Below are positions 23,885-35,858 of a stretch of DNA of 64,000 nt, piece by piece. A model generated the notes under the pieces. It saw only the letters and a list, made by a program, of their open reading frames with translations, made no database searches and was not told the DNA's origin. Both the position numbers and the translations under genes were made by a program. The DNA lies in the NCBI RefSeq assembly GCF_014529535.1, contig NW_023503374.1, positions 1,674,001 to 1,738,000 on the forward strand, read 5' to 3'. Within the stretch, counting starts at the first letter, position 1; each line of letters begins with the position of its first letter. Origin of the DNA: Bradysia coprophila. Its lineage: Eukaryota > Arthropoda > Insecta > Diptera > Sciaridae.

Positions 23885-25640
23885 GGCATATAGCTGTGTA
23901 ATGCATATTGCGGAGATTGTAGTCAAAATAGCTGTGTAACTTATATTATAGCTGTGAGCCGCATTTCAAATCTATCACGAGAAATATTTTTTTTCTCTAA
24001 ACTTTCATGAATTTTGCGGTCGCCCATCTGAATCCGACCGTCACATATGCTGCTGTTGTGTTAACTTTGCTTGTGCTTTAACACGTTCTTATTTCGAAGC
24101 GTTGCTACCACAATATAAATTCTGCAGCTATATTATCCGGCACACAGCCTAATTGATCATTCGCATCAAAAAGTTTTTTATTTTTAAATGATCAAAGACA
24201 CTATGTTCATTCAAAATTTAAGTTTAAAAAAAATCTACGCGTTCAAATTAGTTTTATAAAAATAAAATTAAAATTAATTCATTTTTGCACTGACTGCGAA
24301 ATCGCACCTTGTCAGCACCTTGTCAGTTTGCTGTCTACTGAAATGTATGGAATTTATGAAATTTTTAATTTTTTTGGTTGGTACCATTTGCTATGCAGTA
24401 AGTGAATATTAGCGCGAATACTTTGAATATGTAGTTTCAATTTGATTTATAAAAAAATTAAAACAATATTTACCCATGCCGTAGAAGTACTTTTGTCTTA
24501 TAAAATCATAATTTATCGAAATAAAATAAAAAGTCCTGAATGCGAATGATTAATTCAAGTGTGCAGTTTTTATATTTAGAATTTTTAGTGAGTTTGGTGA
24601 GTTGTCAGTTGTCACTTGGAGAATGGTTTTAGGTTCTGAAAGAAAGTTAAAACTGGGTGAAGAATCGCCAATTCAATTATTTTCTGTGAAATGTCGATTT
24701 TGATTTTTAGAAGCAATACTTGGCTAATTACTTAATTCGTTTCTAATGTAGTGAAATTTCTGATATTTTCATTCGTCTGTGTTTCTACGGATTCTGACTA
24801 TTGAAGGGGCGTTACCATTAACCTTTTCATTACACCAACTACGAAAGTTGTAATTTTCGCTTCCCGAATGAGATGCGAAAGTATAAAAATTCAACTCTCA
24901 GTTAGCCACGACATCACAAGAGGTGCGAAAATACTTTCGCCTCCCAACAGAGGAGCGAAAGTACTTTCGCCCCTCAAACGAGGATGCGAAAGTAAATGAC
25001 AGCAACAACATGTGTTCCGTCTGGTGTCGTTGTGATCACTGTGATTGTTGTGATAGAAAAGAACGTTGCCAATAATTTGTAAATTTTTCTTTTACCAGGG
25101 GGCTGCCGCCCCCTGGACCCCCGCATATTTCAGCTTATTTCGGTAAATTTCATCAGTTGGAACATTATAAGGAAGCTCAAATTACAATTTTCGTAGTTGT
25201 TGTAATGAAAAGTTGTGTGGATCACAAGGGACGAAAGTAAAAAAATTCAACCGTGTGCGAAGTTTGCAGCCCGTGGCCGAAGGCCAGGGCGGCAATCGCA
25301 CAGATCCAAATAACCATTCATCATCACCTCATTATAAACAGCTAAGCTATTTTAGAACAGTTTTTGGTGCGATTTATACATACATTTTCTGATATGCAGC
25401 CCACAGCTATATTTTTCATACGTCGAATATGCGTTACACAGCTATGATATAAAGTACACAGCCACAATATGCAAATCATAGCTATAACATGTGTTTTCGG
25501 TGCATAATGTAGCTGTGTGATCCATAATATAGATGTGTAACTCATATTGCACGTAAATTACCAACATTAATAGAATATACGTTCAGTAGCTATATTTTTA
25601 TAAGTATTGCAGCCATATTATAGGTCCCACAGCCTTTATC
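23885..25640. repeat. Clusters of CACAGCTATA-type degenerate repeats
   Basis: Short units resembling ACAGCTATATTAT or their complements recur many times at about 23885-24000 and 25378-25640. The left cluster reads mainly AGCTGTGTAA and the right cluster mainly TTACACAGCT, so the clusters are in opposite orientation and could be the terminal parts of one element. The interior holds the separate TIR element at 24821-25213. No coding sequence was found. Confidence 0.5.
24821..25213. mobile_element. MITE with about 35-bp TIRs and internal TACTTTCG repeats
   Basis: The ends ACCTTTTCATTACACCAACT and its near-complement (25180-25213) form TIRs, with ACTACGAAA-TTGTAATT inside each. The interior contains several copies of GCGAAAGTACTTTCGC-type palindromes and a GC-rich hairpin GGGGGCTGCCGCCCCC. 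The length of about 390 bp and lack of a frame fit a MITE. Confidence 0.7.
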
Positions 25641-26606
25641 GAAATCCACGAATTTTCCGTGAGACGTGGCTGGTTAAGCGAGAATATTCCTTTATCTGAA
25701 CGAGTTAGGAGATATCACCAAGCAGCCACCTAGCAGAAACATTCCTTTGTCTAACAAAGTGGATATGAAGGAATGGTTCCGATGAAAGAACGCATCGCGA
25801 CAATAGAAACTAAGCTAGCAGATCGACAGCTATGTAGCCTAGACGTAGACCCACCGACTTAAACTCACTTCGTATTGCTTCTCCAAAGAGAGCATTGGAA
25901 CTCGTTCAGCGATACTTTGATAATCCGAAAACGAAACGACAGAGCAGAGAATTGTCCGCAAAACGTATAGCATGGATGACAATAAGTTGTTTGAAAATCT
26001 CGTCTTGCATTAGAGAAGTGAAAAATTGAGAATGGACACGAAAACCAAGTTTCAGTGGAATTCTAGTGCAGCGCAAGTTCACTTACGATTGCAATAAGGC
26101 TGTGCTGAAATACTTTTCCAAGATTCGTTTCGTGGTACCATTTTCACTGTCAATTCCATCAATTCTGTAGAAATCATCAGCACCAAGCAGTCATATTCAC
26201 CCGAAACTCTCCGTTTTTTTTGTGATCCGCTGAAGATCACCTTCAGTGTTTATTTACTTTTCTTGTCACAGGACATCTTTCAATATCTAGATGTGCTGAA
26301 GAGTGTCGGTCTCTGGGCAATGATAACTTGAGTAAGATGATTTTCCGAAACTATTTTGCACTTTAGATTGACCGAGTACGCGATAGTTTGAGTCAATAAT
26401 TGTCTTACACTTAAAAATTGCGATTTTTGACCAAATTCAAAGACAAGAAACTTTGGTACCAAAGAAGTATTATTTTCGGAGAAAACTGATATATGAAAAT
26501 AAGATTTCAGTGGCGCTGCGGCTCGACTGCAGGGAATCAGTGAAAGAAACTGTAAGTATTTAATGCCTTTTGTGGATCATATTTTTTAAACATCCATTTT
26601 ACTACT

Positions 26607-26744
26607 ACCACTTTCGTATCTAAGTTGTTTTTGCTGTTATCCTGCATTTCTCTCATTAAAAATAACTTTGGAAATAACATACGAAATGAGAGAAACCAGT
26701 GAAACGGATAATAACAGCAAGAACAGTTTGGATACGAAAGTGGT
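26607..26744. repeat. Inverted repeat of 138 bp
   Basis: The left arm 26607-26657 (ACCACTTTCGTATC...TTGCTGTTAT...TCTCATT) pairs with 26685-26744 in reverse complement, leaving a loop of about 27 bp. It is noncoding. Confidence 0.8.
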
Positions 26745-27816
26745 AATATTTATGTGTGCAAAACAGGATACCTTTAGTCTCTCCAATGAGTTTCAAAAAC
26801 CATGGAGAAAGAACATTTTCAAAATACTTTGAAGCATAATTCTTGTGGCACAAGTTCTAAGTGATCTTTATTTCAAAATATCATTCTTTTTATAGATTGA
26901 GATTGGCTCACCTAGTATGTGTATATTACGTAGATGGAAGCACGGGGTTTCAGTGGGTTTCGAACATTTAGTTTTTTCATGTTGCAGATATTGCAGTGTC
27001 AAATTCTGTCCAAGATGTGACATATTTGCAAGGTATTGGCCTTTTTCACAAAGTATAATCAGCGTAACCTTCGTAAAAACAATCTTGAATCTGACAAGAG
27101 CATGTGTGCCAACGTGTAAAAAACAAATGTTCAAAACCCACTGCTGAACCGTGGCGATACGCTTGTCAAACGGACAGTACATAAACAAATTTCATCACCT
27201 ATTAAGTTAAAATATTCTTAAGCTAAACAACAAATCATAGTCAGTTCTTTTAGCCTTTGTATTACTTTAAAAAAAATTTTGTGTACTAATTCACATCAAT
27301 TTTTTTATGTAGAAACGCGCGTTGTGTTGAATTTACTAAATGAATTCACTTCCTCATTTTACCGCAAAACTTTGAAATTTCTGAATGAACGAAAAGTAAA
27401 AAAAATCGTTTAATGCAAAACATGAGCTGTACACTCGGAACAGAATTTTTTCTTCTTCTCCTTCGTACTTCCTTCCTTTATCTTCTTCTACTCAAATTTT
27501 CAGATCATTTCGTATGTAACGGTAAAAATTTAAATAATTTTTTTTCTCGTTTTTGAAGAAATCGTGGGAATGTTTCTCGGGAATACTTGATTTCAGAAAT
27601 AATAATTCGGAAATTGAAATATAGGAAAAAAGCTAAGTTATTAATATAAACGAAAAATAGCTATTTTCATTTATCTACCGTAATGTCACAATCATATAAA
27701 AAACAAATTTAAAAAATCAAACTGAAACATAAACACGCAATGACGCCGTCATTCATTCATATTCCCCGCAAACAAAACACACATCTAGTATACTGTCAAG
27801 AATTTGTCAATTTTCA

Positions 27817-28009
27817 GTGAATAAATGAGAAATTATCGAAGTTTTCCGTGAATAAATGTGAAATTATCTAAGTTAGCCGTGCGCAAATGACCATTTATCG
27901 AAATTTTCAGTTAACAAACGTACGTTCTGTGAATGTGTTTAAATCTAGCCCATTTTGATTCTAAAAGTGGCACTCAAATTGTGAATATTGTGACATTACA
28001 GGAGATAAA
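27817..28009. repeat. Dispersed repeat, inverted copy at 56857-57046
   Basis: About 190 bp beginning GTGAATAAATGAGAAATTATC and ending TGACATTACAGGAGATAAA reappear in reverse complement at 56857-57046 with few changes. Both copies include AGAACGTACGTT-internal and CTAGCCCATTTTGATTCTAA-type blocks. A transposon or terminal fragment is likely; no frame is seen. Confidence 0.75.
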
Positions 28010-28050
28010 ATCATTTGCAACATTTGCATCATCTGGAACACTTTCTGGCG

Positions 28051-29151
28051 TCAGAATGGCATCACTCCCCCCACTTTGTTGGTGAACAATTGCTTAATAC
28101 CGCCACCCTTCTGTTTGGCCATTAGATAGTCACCGAACTGAGCATATTTTTCCTGGAAATAGTAACAGAAAATGATATATTTGGATAACAGATTAGTCTA
28201 CAACAGCAGATTGATCGGACAGGGTAAAGATTATTTCGCTTTAATTACCTTGGTTGGCTTCCCCTGCTGAACAATTTCTAACATGTCTACCATCAACTGA
28301 TCCTCAAATCCTTCTGATTCTTCTTGCATTTTGAACGCAATCCACAGTGGCGGATTGTTATTGCTAAAAATGGAAAAACTTAGATCTAAGTGGATCCCAC
28401 AGTTTTTATTGAACTTACTGTTCACCTAATTCCAACAAAATAAATTTTTCGAGAAACTCATCCTCCATATCATCATCGAAATATATTTAACCTCCTTCTT
28501 GTAAACACACGGCCTAGACTCTACGAAGAGTTAATGAAATTGGTGATGTAAAAAAAATTTAATTAATTTACCTGCGAAGAGTCGCGTCATATCTAACTCA
28601 AAAAACGGCGGGCACGCACAATCTCTATTCTCATCAGGGCCTATTTCAAGGAAATAAATTTCCAAAAATTCTCAAATTGTACCATCACTTTTCGTCATTT
28701 CATCTAAAAACGCAACAGATTGCATCGTAAATGTTGTTTTTACTGCCTTTTTAGTTGTTTTTCATGTCTTTGAGCTTAACTGATTACTTCGGAATGAGAT
28801 CTAACAGAAAACCAAATTTGGAATTTTTAAGATATTTTGTGAAATTTGTGAAATTTTTGGAAATTAAATTCCTTAAAATAGGCCCTGATTTTCATAAGCA
28901 ATAAACAGACCAAAATGGTTCCCACCATAACGACCGAAACCCGCAACCTCTGATCCGTATAGTTTATCTCTTTTAAAGATTTGGACAGCATCTTTAAAAA
29001 CCTGCGGAGTGGTGACATTTCCATTCAGTACAGAGTAATGGAAAGACACATTTTCCGTTTGATACTTTGTACAGATCTCAATTAGCACTGATCGTTTCAC
29101 TAATACAAAAACCACAAAATAAGAAACGAAATTAAGGAATGCACAAAACAT
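28051..29151 (-). pseudogene. Unrecognised multi-exon gene disrupted by a MITE and a frame slip
   Basis: Minus-strand pieces look like exons of one protein. They are 29151-28888 (hydrophobic N-terminus from MFCAFLNFVSYF, then ...KYQTENVSFHYSVLNG and GRYGGNHFGLFIAYEN), 28626-28572 (RDCACPPFFELDMTRLFA), 28520-28419 (VYKKEV..., then DDDMEDEFLEKFILLELG), 28363-28249 (NNNPPLWIAFKMQEESEGF) and 28152-28051 (EKYAQFGDYLMAKQKGGG, ending MPF-stop). Splice borders are GT-AG, and exons 28419/28363 and 28249/28152 join in phase. The first two pieces are interrupted by a 253-bp hAT-like MITE with an 8-bp target duplication; removing it keeps the frame open. Within 28520-28419 the frame entering from the acceptor differs by one nucleotide from the frame used at DDDMEDEF. 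I do not recognise the family. A shorter protein from the ATG at MEDEF (about 88 residues) is possible, as is an assembly error. Confidence 0.55.
28635..28887. mobile_element. hAT-like MITE inserted in a coding exon
   Basis: TIRs start CAGGGCCTATTT-AAGGAA and run about 35 bp. The flanking 8-mers are ATTCTCAT (28627-28634) and ATTTTCAT (28888-28895), a 7/8 match, as expected for a hAT 8-bp target duplication. The CA terminus also fits hAT. Length is 253 bp with no frame. It lies between two stretches that read in frame across it. Confidence 0.8.
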
Positions 29152-29670
29152 AAACAAAACCCAAAAAAATATTAAATCAGCTGACAACACAACTTTGTTA
29201 AGAAAAATGGCGACTGCCCGCACAGAATGCTGTTTTAAGGAGCATCGGCACCCAAAATGCTGGTTTCCTCTTAGAACTAGCATTTCTATAGAAAAGCGCC
29301 ATCTTGCCACATCTCGAGTATAACTCTATGGTTTGACATTTCATTTCACCTTGAAAGAAACCTATCGGAGAACGTTTTACAATTTTTTTTTTAAATATTT
29401 GCGCCACATTTGACAGCAAAAATCAAACTGCATTGACTGCATTTTGACTGCTTTCGATGTGTGTTTACTCTTTGTTGACAGTTAAGCAAGGAAAATCATA
29501 AAATGGAAAAATGCTGTCGTAAAAATGCTCGTTCCAAGTTCGATTAGCGTTTTTATTGAAGTGTTTTAAGCCCTAAATGTCTTAAATTCATGAAAAAAGT
29601 TGTTTTTGCCAAGTCAATCGATCAATAATTTATGTGGATGGATTGTGGCTAAGAGGAAGGACACGAAGCT

Positions 29671-32600
29671 ATGACGTCTAAAATTAATGGTATGAAATGC
29701 AGTTTTAAAGGAAAATCATTGTGTCTGTGCCGAGTGATTCTAGTTCAATTCAATTCGAAGACCACTCGAGCTCATCGGTTTATTTTCGTCGTCGTAGCGA
29801 ATTGGTTGTAAATAATTTTTTTTTCCATAAATGTTCGTTGCAGGTGGTGCACAGCCACAAACTAAAAAATGGCAAATGGAGTTGTTGATGGAACGGATCC
29901 GCTCCAAGTCCACTCAACACAAGACGTTCCAAGAGATTTCCAGAAATCTTCGAATTTCCATGCTGGGTAAACAATACGCTTTGGACGCGGTCGAGAAGTC
30001 AAATTTACAGAAATGTCTGGACAGTATGCAGCACTGCATTAAGGTAACATTTTTGTCGATTATTCGCGGGGCTGGACTAATCGAATTTTTGTGGTTTAGG
30101 TGACTACCAGACAAGGTCTTGTTGAGCGATTGGAAAGTTTGTCGCGACAGTTGGGATTGAAATTCACAGACGACACGTCGGTGCTATTCATTTCGTCGGA
30201 CATGTTTTATTTGGAAATTAAATTGGATGCGAATGGGACCGTTGTGGATGTGAAGGTGCATCACGAATGCAAAATTGAGCAACCATGCACCGAACTGATA
30301 AATTGTCTGGTCAAAGGCGATTTTGCCGATTTTACCACACAACTGGAAGGTATGTCAATGAGCGAAAATTTGTCTTTTTTTGTCGAGTCGAACCAGGGTG
30401 TCAATTGTTTCAGGTCTGAGCTCTATCTACCAATTGAACGCAGAAGTTAAAATAAAAAGCAAGGCGTTTGTCGCGTTGCAGGCGCTAGAAACCGATCTGG
30501 TCACACTGTCCAAGCAACAGTTTTCGATGCAATACTTCAAGGACCCCAGTTCGCTTCTATTGCAATGCGATGTGGGCATAATGCAAGCACGCAAAGGTGG
30601 CCATCCGACCAAGCTCACCTATTTCGTGTCGCCGTACGAACTGCTCGATCTGGAGTCGAAGACTATGTCCCGACTGACGGTCGATTTAATCAGCTCAAAA
30701 TCGATCGGATTTAGTGTCACAGTGCTTTTGGAAGGATCAGCAGCACACAAACTACAAATTCAACCGTTGATAACGGCCACAACCGATCAAAACGGTCGAG
30801 TTTCATGCACTTCACAACCGTTGGGACCGGTAAATTCAATCATGTTGCCGGCCAATTTCGTTCTGAAATTGAACAAACCGATGCCGTTAGCCGTGTCGAT
30901 CATTCAGAAAATCCAACAAGCCACTGACATTCCGTTCGGCGATTTGAACACAGCGATGCCCATTCTGTCGCTAATTACGCAACAAAATTCGGATGGACAA
31001 TTTACCAGCGCTACGAAGGGATTGTTCGTCTCGTTGCCCGATCAGAATCATTGCTATTTCTTGACCGAAAATGCCAATTTGCAGGTTCGTTTGACTTGTT
31101 CTTGCTGAAAATATGTTTCCGCTCCTATTGAGGCAACACCCATTATTGTTTAGGGAGTCGTTGTGTCGAGTGTTCCGTTCACTGAGCCGTCACAAGTTCC
31201 ATTGATCATCAAACTGTTACGCAAACAGGCACTGTTCAATACGCTGATTTCGAGCTGCATACGCGTGTCGAACAACAAGCAAGGTAACGTTTGTACACAA
31301 ATCGTTCATCACCAGGATGTCACTAGACTTTGTCTTTCTGTTTCAGACATTGAAAATACAACAATGTTCGAGGTGAGCGCCCTATCGTATCAGCACGTCT
31401 CCATAGCCTTGGAACATCCGTTCGAAGAATCAATGGCAACCGTCGAATTCAACATGAACGACAATTCGGAAATCGAATGCAAAATCTATTCGATCAACGT
31501 CAGCTACGAAACCATTGCGCTGAAACTGTCCAAAATACTGGAGAAGTGTATGTCCATTCCAATCACATTGCGAGCGTTGATCAAGTGTTGGGAACAGGAG
31601 AAAAATGCGCAACGCAACCTGGACAACGGCAATTTTAACACGCCTTCCGGACCGAACGATGCGACGGGCCGAAACGAAGATTTTCGGGATATGAAGTCGA
31701 AGAACGACCGTAGCGGAATAAATGGAAGTGGCATATTCCCTTCCGGAGGCAGTAGCAATACGAACGGTGGTACTGGTGGCTTTTCGGAACACACAATGTT
31801 TTCCGGAGGCAACAGCGATTCCATATTACATCACGAGCCGCCGTACAGTGACGGTGACATGTCAAAGAGACAAAGAACGGAGGATTTTTGGAAGAACCCA
31901 AAGAGCGAAATTTTAAGTAGCGATATGTTGGAACATCAATCGAGCGACAGTAGCGACTCCAACTCTTTGGGTACAACGTCTGCAATGTCAGAGGCTGGAG
32001 TTGCTACACCTAGTTCCAATGCAAGCTTTGCTACAGAAAGTGGGAGCGATCCCATTAGTATCGAGAATGCTACATCTGATTCGCAAAAGGCCTGCCTTGA
32101 CGATGATGCATCGGAAATGCGAGATCTGATTGACTCCGATAAACGAAAATTGAAAAAAGCGGCCAAAGACTCAAGGTCCGATGGGCAAGGTGACGAGAAC
32201 AAGGGAAATTTGCCACCGTCGGTGAGCATAACGCCGATCACGACCACTTCAGGTTTCAATTCAGTGTTAACGGGTCTGGAACGTAGGCTTGGAATCGAAA
32301 TAATTCCAATTTCATCAACGCCTCCGCCGAATATCAAGTCGTCCATCACAATAACTCCGATAAGTTCAACGAAAGGTGGCTCCGGAGAAAAGCCAGCTGC
32401 CAATGTTAGTAAGCGATCAGATGACCGGGCAAAGGTTGACAAGAAAAAGAAACGAAAAAGGGACGACAGCCCAATGGGTCCACCAGAAAAAATGCCTTTC
32501 AAGCAAGATCCACTTTCGAGACCGGTTAGTGTTAGTATTAAGACCACTGATGGCGCTCCACTATCGCCGTCGGGTTTGCTGCGTAAATTTTCCAGTTCTC

Positions 32601-34641
32601 CGGTTCCGGGGAAAAATTCTGCTTCTGGTGGTGGCGGTAGTAAACCGAGTCCAAAACACTCGCCTGCACATCACAGTAGTCCGAAACATCAAGATTTGTC
32701 GAGCCCGAAGAATCATCAATACGGAACATCATCACCGAAGCATCCAGCTTCTGGCGGTTCCGGAAAGCCGAGTATGTCGGCATTAAAATCGGCCGCTAAT
32801 TCTCCGAATTCTAAAACTGACAAGACATCCTCGAAATTGACATCGAACCGTGATGGTGCAGCTCGCGAAAAAGAACGATCTCAGAAATCATCGTCGGCCA
32901 ACAGTCCAAAACTTATAAAATCTTCGGTGAAATTGAAACAAATTGACCTGACTTCTGCACTGCTACCATCATCGGATGCTCTATTAGACGCGTCTTCATC
33001 GAGTCAGGATTCAAATAAATCATCGGGCAATCCAGCCAAAATCAGAAAAGGCTCTCTAAGTGCAGTGATCGACAAATTAAAATCGGCCCAGCATATTCCC
33101 GCCGATGAGCTGATGGCTCAATCCAAATCCACGCCAACTTCGTTGAGTAATTCATTTCCGAGTGGAGCCAATTCGATCAGCAATGCGAAGGAAAAGACGA
33201 ATTTCGTACAGTCCAACGTCAGCAGTTCCGGCAATAGCAGCGAATACATGGTAAAACCCAGCTCGGACGGCATAAAACTCACGATCAACAAAACGCGAAC
33301 AAAGGACTCGTCATCACCATCACACAGCACATCATCGTCGTCTTCTAGACATTCACCCGGTTCGAATAGCGGTTCAAATTCACCGAAAACTGGTCTTAAA
33401 CCCGGTGTCAACTCGGGACCGGCATCGAAAAAGCCACAAAATCAATCGTCTTTGGCTCAAAATAATAATAAAATTGCGACTGGAACAAATGCAACCGTTG
33501 CCAAGCCGGGTTTTCAGCGATCAAGCTCGTCGGGAAATTTGAACTCTTGCAAATCGTCTTCGTCGAGCATAACGAAGGGATCGGGTTCGAGTAGCCAAGA
33601 CTCGTTTTCAAAAAAGGACAAAGCTCGACCACACTCTAAAGGTGACACAGCCACACTTCTCTTACATGTCCATCTGACTAGAATTGTTTTCTGTTTTTTT
33701 TAGGCACTGGTGATCGTCAGAATGTTCCAATGGATGTGATGAAAATGTTAAATTTCGGATCGGTGACCCCGATTGACGGCCTAGCAAAACCATTCGACAC
33801 GAAATTTCAAATTCCCAAGCTGTCGGCTCAAAAGAAAGATCAAACACATCTCAATTCTACAGCACCATCATCGTCAAGCATTCAATTGTCCAGTCTAATG
33901 TCGTCGCAAACGCAAAGTGGATGCACATCGTTGACACCAAACAGCGGCGGAAATGCTTCGAAAATGTTGTCGGACTTCTTTTCGGGTAAAGACAAGTATC
34001 CGTACTCGCTTAGCAAATACTCGGCCGATCTGGCCAATGTAAATCAAATGAATTTACCGTATCCGTTGACCAATCTGAAAATGGGCATACGTTCGTCCAC
34101 CTCACCCAAATACCTGTCCGATATGCATACGAACAAAGAAATGAATTTATTCAAATCGTCCTCCTCCGATTCGGTATCGAGTGTACCGAAAGACTTCCGC
34201 GACAAACAATTTTCCACCTCCAATCCATCAACTCCCACCAATACCATCGCTCCACCATTTCCATCGCCCGGCATTCATCATCGTTCGCTGGAAAATTCCC
34301 CGTCCCATCCGTCATCAGAATCACCAAAATTGGGCAATTTCCCAATCAATCAATCGATGCGTCCTCCATCTGCACCGCCAAACGTCTCCTCCACTCACGA
34401 TTCAATCAAACCGAGTGAAAATGCGTTGGACTTTTCCAGTCCGAAGTCCGAACAAATAAAATTACTGGAACAACGGACATGCATGCAAACGCTTCCCATA
34501 CACAAGAGCAATGCACCGTCGGTACAGTTGCACATTGTTAAGTCTCCGGTTCCATCGCCAATGGTTCCGCATTCGTCATCACCTTGTATCGATGATGAAT
34601 TGATGGACGAGGCGTCCTTGGTCGGCATTGGCAGCAAATGA
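29671..34641 (+). CDS. MED1: Mediator complex subunit 1 (MED1)
   Basis: Seven exons: 29671-29689, 29844-30043, 30100-30349, 30414-31084, 31154-31283, 31347-33641 and 33704-34641. All are GT-AG with matching phases; the CDS of 4503 nt gives 1500 residues, about the size of Drosophila Med1. The N-terminal third is the MED1 fold ([67 protein letters not shown]). The rest is Ser/Pro/Lys-rich and probably disordered, with a KKKKRKRDD nuclear signal and repeated SPKH motifs. MED1 is a Mediator middle-module subunit that links activators to RNA polymerase II. Exon 1 has only 19 coding nt (ATGACGTCTAAAATTAATG), so the start rests on phase and position. I found no clear LxxLL box of the vertebrate kind. 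It is divergent from the broken minus-strand gene about 520 bp upstream. Confidence 0.96.
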
Positions 34642-35846
34642 CGCAAAAGTTTCGTTTTGTTTACGATATTTGAGTTGGTAGTTGGAAATGGTTGAGATTA
34701 ATTTCGTTCAGTCGTTCACCTCTGACACACCGCCCGTCCCTTTAAAGTTAAATATTTTTATGCAAACAAGGAGATGCAATGGGAAGGGATGTTATGCCAG
34801 TTTCAGCAATGGAAAATCCATTGAACCGAATTGTGTCTTTGCAGCACCAAACTTAGTCTCCGGAGCAAAGCTCTGTATCTAATCGGCGCGCACGATTTAG
34901 CCGGACAACTTCAGCAACTTTTATGAGTACTCAAAATTTCTATTTCAGTTATCACGACGTTTTGCAACGTATCATCTAACGACGACTCTCTTGATTTCGC
35001 TTCACACGGCACAGCCAGTTCCGCTGCAAGTAAATTGTCGCATCTAGCGTTTTCACTCGTTTCCATTGCACAAAATCACTATTTTGTCTTATGCCTTGGC
35101 GGTTAAAAATAAGACAACCAGCTCCAGCATAAACCTTTTAGAAACGGCAACCGTATCAACAAATCCTTTGCTTATATGTTACTTACCTGCACTGGTGTTT
35201 GATACGAAATCTTTTACTTCGTTTGATCCATTTTGCTACACCAGCCAGAACTTATGGGTGATCAGCATCGTCGATAACATTGCCCTACAACGCGAGATGC
35301 ACGATTTTGTGAGAAAATGTCATACGTTTACTATATCAAAATATTGCATCTCGTTTGCACTAAGTTCTTTTTGCGTTGTAGCGTAGATGACTATCCGTTT
35401 CTGAAGGGTTACATCAGATTGGTCTTTCGAAATACGTTTTCTCAACGAATTAATTACGGAGGTGTATAATGCGCAATGTATGATGTGTGGTTTCGACTCA
35501 CGTTTTTTTTTAAACTTTTACTTTATCTCAAAAATTAATTTTACAATTTTCTCGATTTTTTATTAGAAGAAGACAAAAGTACAAAAAGAAAATTTAAAGA
35601 AATAATTCGAACGCGAGCAGCCAGTGTAAGTGGACACTTTTAATGATGTGAATAAGTTAGTTTTGCTGAGACTAATCTATTGTTAGTTAGTAGGAATGTA
35701 GAAAATATGAAGTTTAAATGAAAGGAAATAAAAATGTTTTTGGAACTATTTTGTGAATTGATAAATTGATTTAAGATGTGGATTATAGACGGAAGACGCG
35801 ATATGAAATATACGAACAATAATGTACACTCCATTTTTTGCCGCTT
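34642..35846. other. MED1 3' flank and convergent intergenic stretch
   Basis: Downstream of the MED1 stop I see no further gene on either strand. In particular, there is no His-box portion of a USP domain on the minus strand. An AATAAA hexamer near 35725 could serve MED1 but is far from the stop. Confidence 0.5.
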
Positions 35847-35852
35847 TTTATT
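35847..35852 (-). promoter_or_regulatory. Candidate polyadenylation signal of the USP-like gene
   Basis: AATAAA on the minus strand begins only about seven nucleotides after the TGA stop (35859-35861). This would give an unusually short 3' untranslated region and suggests the truncated frame may be the natural transcript end. The match is a short motif, so chance is possible. Confidence 0.4.
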
Positions 35853-35858
35853 TCGTAT

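Larger units (their letters stand above)
17382..28050. other. Large gene-free interval with many inverted repeats
   Basis: No reading frame here has domain-like composition, and none is supported by plausible splice sites. The interval should contain the upstream regulatory DNA and any 5' untranslated exon of the minus-strand QSER1/PRR12-like gene, but I cannot place a promoter. Recognisable content is a series of inverted repeats at 17941-18139, 18229-18460, 20537-20905, 24821-25213 and 26607-26744, CACAGCTATA-type repeats at 23885-25640, and segments repeated elsewhere in the window (23132-23270, 27817-28009). Confidence 0.6.

Noticed and set aside
26868..27188. 106-codon minus-strand frame and its overlapping plus-strand frame
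   Set aside because: Neither has recognisable motifs, neighbouring exons or a plausible start context.
31430..32547. Long open frames antisense to MED1 exon 6
   Set aside because: Explained by the Ser-rich codon composition of MED1; no independent support.
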